From a bacterium UBA3756 (GTDB taxonomy: Bacteria; Bacteroidota; Bacteroidia; Bacteroidales; Bacteroidaceae): 7,760 bases of DNA. The DNA is taken from positions 1 through 7,760 of the forward strand of contig DFGG01000024.1 in NCBI GenBank assembly GCA_002371695.1, written 5' to 3'. Shown here in pieces: positions 6,660 to 7,760 of this stretch (position 1 is its first letter; the number at the start of each line of letters is the position of its first letter). The position numbers and the translations under genes were made by a program. The notes beneath the pieces are model-generated. The model was not told the DNA's origin. It searched no databases and saw nothing but the letters and a program-made list of their open reading frames with translations.

Positions 6660-7436
6660 TTTGAACTTATACATCACGCCTATCATGTGGATGTTGGGCT
6701 CGTAGTCATCATCATCACTGCGTACCGTCTGATAGCGGTAGAAGCCTCCGATAGTGTGTTGTTTCGATAGTTTGTAATCGAGGCCCACGTTGAAACGCGT
6801 CTTCTGCAGGCTCCAGGCGTTGAAGAACTCCACATTGGCATAGGGCGTCAGTTTCAGACCTTTCTTGTCGTACTCCACCTGCAACCTGCTCCTCAGCACA
6901 CTCTTTCCCTTACCACTGTAGGTGTGTTCCTTGCCATCGTAGGCATTATCGAGAAAACTCCATCGCTCGTCTACGGTGTACGATGGTCTGTAGGTGTACT
7001 GCCAGCGCTCACGCAGCGAGAAGCGGAAGTCGCCGAAGAGTTTCTTGTCGAACGTCAGCGACACGTTGAAGCGGTGTCGCGGTGCCCAGTATTTGCCCTG
7101 CTTCTTGGCGTCGCCTTCGTCGGCATCGCCATCGATCACCTCATCGTCAGTTGCATCGAAGTAACTAGTGCGCTCGTTGTTGTCGTAGATAAAGATGTAG
7201 CTGGCCGAGCCCTTGAGCCATTTCGTCAGTTTATAGTCTGCCCCCACTCCCAGACTCCAGCGGTCGACAGTCTTGGTATTGTCACGGGTGCGAAGTTCGC
7301 CTTCCAGCGAGAGCGACAGATTCTGTGTCAGTTTCTTCTGGGCTTCGAGGGCGAAGTCGAGACCGAAGTCGTCCTGCGCGAGTGCAGTGAATAGTGAACT
7401 GTGAACAGTGAATAGTATAACCAATAGTCGTTTCAT
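6654..7436 (-). CDS. DUF2490-type outer-membrane beta-barrel protein
   Basis: This 260-residue exported protein has a signal peptide at 1-20 (KRLLVILFT core, cleavage after ALA before QDD). The rest is a chain of amphipathic beta strands with aromatic girdle residues and short turns, such as LSLSLEGELRTR, WSLGVGADYKL, RFNVSLTFDKKL, FRFSLRERWQYTY, FNVGLDYKL and MIGVMYKFKF. It ends in a C-terminal Phe, the usual signal for barrel assembly. Pattern and size match the DUF2490 family (PF10677) of Bacteroidetes, whose function is unknown. Two acidic loops stand out: residues 94-109 with nine Asp/Glu, and SDDDDYE at 240-246. It lies 28 bp after the DUF4956 gene, so the two are probably one operon. 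AGGAGTT repeats lie directly before its ATG. Its stop codon falls inside the convergent hairpin. Confidence 0.82.
   Translation of the reverse strand: MKRLLVILFTVHSSLFTALAQDDFGLDFALEAQKKLTQNLSLSLEGELRTRDNTKTVDRWSLGVGADYKLTKWLKGSASYIFIYDNNERTSYFDATDDEVIDGDADEGDAKKQGKYWAPRHRFNVSLTFDKKLFGDFRFSLRERWQYTYRPSYTVDERWSFLDNAYDGKEHTYSGKGKSVLRSRLQVEYDKKGLKLTPYANVEFFNAWSLQKTRFNVGLDYKLSKQHTIGGFYRYQTVRSDDDDYEPNIHMIGVMYKFKF
7387..7414 (-). repeat. Four-unit 7-nt tandem repeat coding part of a signal peptide
   Basis: On the plus strand the units are GTGAATA, GTGAACT, GTGAACA and GTGAATA (four exact 7-nt steps, GTGAA invariant). On the coding strand they read TATTCAC, TGTTCAC, AGTTCAC, TATTCAC and encode the LFTVHSSLFT core of the barrel protein's signal peptide. 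Because 7 is not a multiple of 3, three units make a 7-residue peptide period (LFTVHSS then LFT). Confidence 0.85.
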
Positions 7437-7450
7437 AACTCCTAACTCCT
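7437..7450 (-). promoter_or_regulatory. Duplicated AGGAGTT motif abutting the start codon (ribosome-site-like)
   Basis: Reading the minus strand, AGGAGTT occurs twice in tandem (7450-7444 and 7443-7437), directly before ATG at 7436-7434. Both copies carry the Shine-Dalgarno-like AGGAG; the upstream copy lies about 9 nt from the ATG and the nearer copy about 2 nt. Such motifs are absent before the other starts in this window, so it supports this start and may raise translation of the barrel gene. Confidence 0.6.
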
Positions 7451-7464
7451 AATTATTAACTCAT

Positions 7465-7760
7465 TCAGAATTCCGTCAGCTGGCTCTTCGAGAGCTTCGT
7501 GATGTTCGAAATCTCACGGTCGGCCTGTTCTCCCTCATAGGTAATCTTGATCATCGCCATATCTTTCAGGAAATCGATAGCTCCGATGCTCACACCTTTC
7601 ACCTTCACACCCAGACGCTTCTCCAGATCGGCCACCAGTTCCTCGCGACGCTCAGGGATAATCAACTCTATACGGTCGTACTGAATGAGCTTCGTGGCTC
7701 CCAACTTCAGCTGCCGCTCGCAGCCCCACACACAAAGGGTGACCACCACGTTGGTAAGCA
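7465..7760 (-). CDS. C-terminal part of a DUF4956 membrane protein (5' truncated)
   Basis: The frame runs from the right edge of the window to TGA at 7467-7465. The GTG at 7749-7747 is not a likely true start, because the upstream codons (Leu-Thr-Asn) are open and continue the same hydrophobic stretch. About 98 residues are visible: the end of a membrane segment (LTNVVVTLCVWGC), then a soluble domain with LIQYDRIELIIPERREEL, a charged helix (VADLEKRLGVKVKG) and a strand-loop-strand with GAIDFLKDMAMIKITY. Several N-terminal membrane helices followed by a small alpha/beta domain with this register match the DUF4956 family, which in many bacteria is encoded near VTC-type polyphosphate polymerase and CotH-like genes (known association; none is visible here). 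It is followed 28 bp later by the DUF2490 barrel gene in the same direction. Molecular function is unknown. Confidence 0.72.
   Translation of the reverse strand, partial: LTNVVVTLCVWGCERQLKLGATKLIQYDRIELIIPERREELVADLEKRLGVKVKGVSIGAIDFLKDMAMIKITYEGEQADREISNITKLSKSQLTEF

Noticed and set aside
6924..7394. Plus-strand open frame of 156 codons opposite the barrel gene
   Set aside because: The minus-strand frame has a signal peptide, beta-strand pattern and terminal Phe; the plus frame has no such support.
7737..7749. GTG start making a 94-residue protein at the right edge
   Set aside because: The upstream codons continue a membrane segment and the family is longer, so truncation by the window edge is the better reading.

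Overview
The window looks like a chromosomal segment from a Bacteroidales bacterium, most likely Prevotella or a close relative. The grounds are: promoter-like TAnnTTTG elements, one of them paired with TTTG at 19 bp; almost no Shine-Dalgarno sequences; a LytS/LytTR two-component pair; a DUF2490-type outer-membrane barrel protein; and a DUF4956-type membrane protein. Genus assignment is an inference from style and gene families, not from a marker gene.

Layout, left to right. (1) Positions 2-2343, plus strand: the C-terminal end of a secreted Gly/Ser/Thr-rich protein (probably a Cthe_2159-like carbohydrate-binding protein), then 21 bp later a LytS-type histidine kinase overlapping its LytTR response regulator by 4 bp. 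The kinase has an unusual His/Met-rich extracytoplasmic loop built partly from heptad repeats. (2) Positions 2344-5069, plus strand: a short gap with a weak hairpin and a promoter-like element, then a two-gene redox operon consisting of a TlpA-like thioredoxin-fold lipoprotein overlapping DsbD by 4 bp. DsbD would carry electrons across the inner membrane and the lipoprotein is its likely periplasmic client. (3) Positions 5070-6627, plus strand: a strong intrinsic terminator overlapping a well-formed Bacteroidetes promoter, then a single-gene unit for an AldA-type lactaldehyde/glycolaldehyde dehydrogenase. (4) Positions 6628-7760, minus strand: a perfect 13-bp stem hairpin separates aldA from a convergent pair, the 3' part of a DUF4956 membrane protein followed by a DUF2490 outer-membrane barrel protein. 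The barrel gene begins with two kinds of 7-nt tandem repeat: an AGGAGTT pair abutting its ATG, and a four-unit repeat coding part of its signal peptide.

No tRNA, rRNA, CRISPR array, transposase or phage gene was seen. All genes read as intact apart from the two cut by the window edges. Nothing amounts to a clearly new multi-gene system. The points most worth following up are the His-ladder sensor kinase beside a secreted putative glycan-binding protein, and the DUF4956-DUF2490 pair, whose partner genes probably lie just outside the window.
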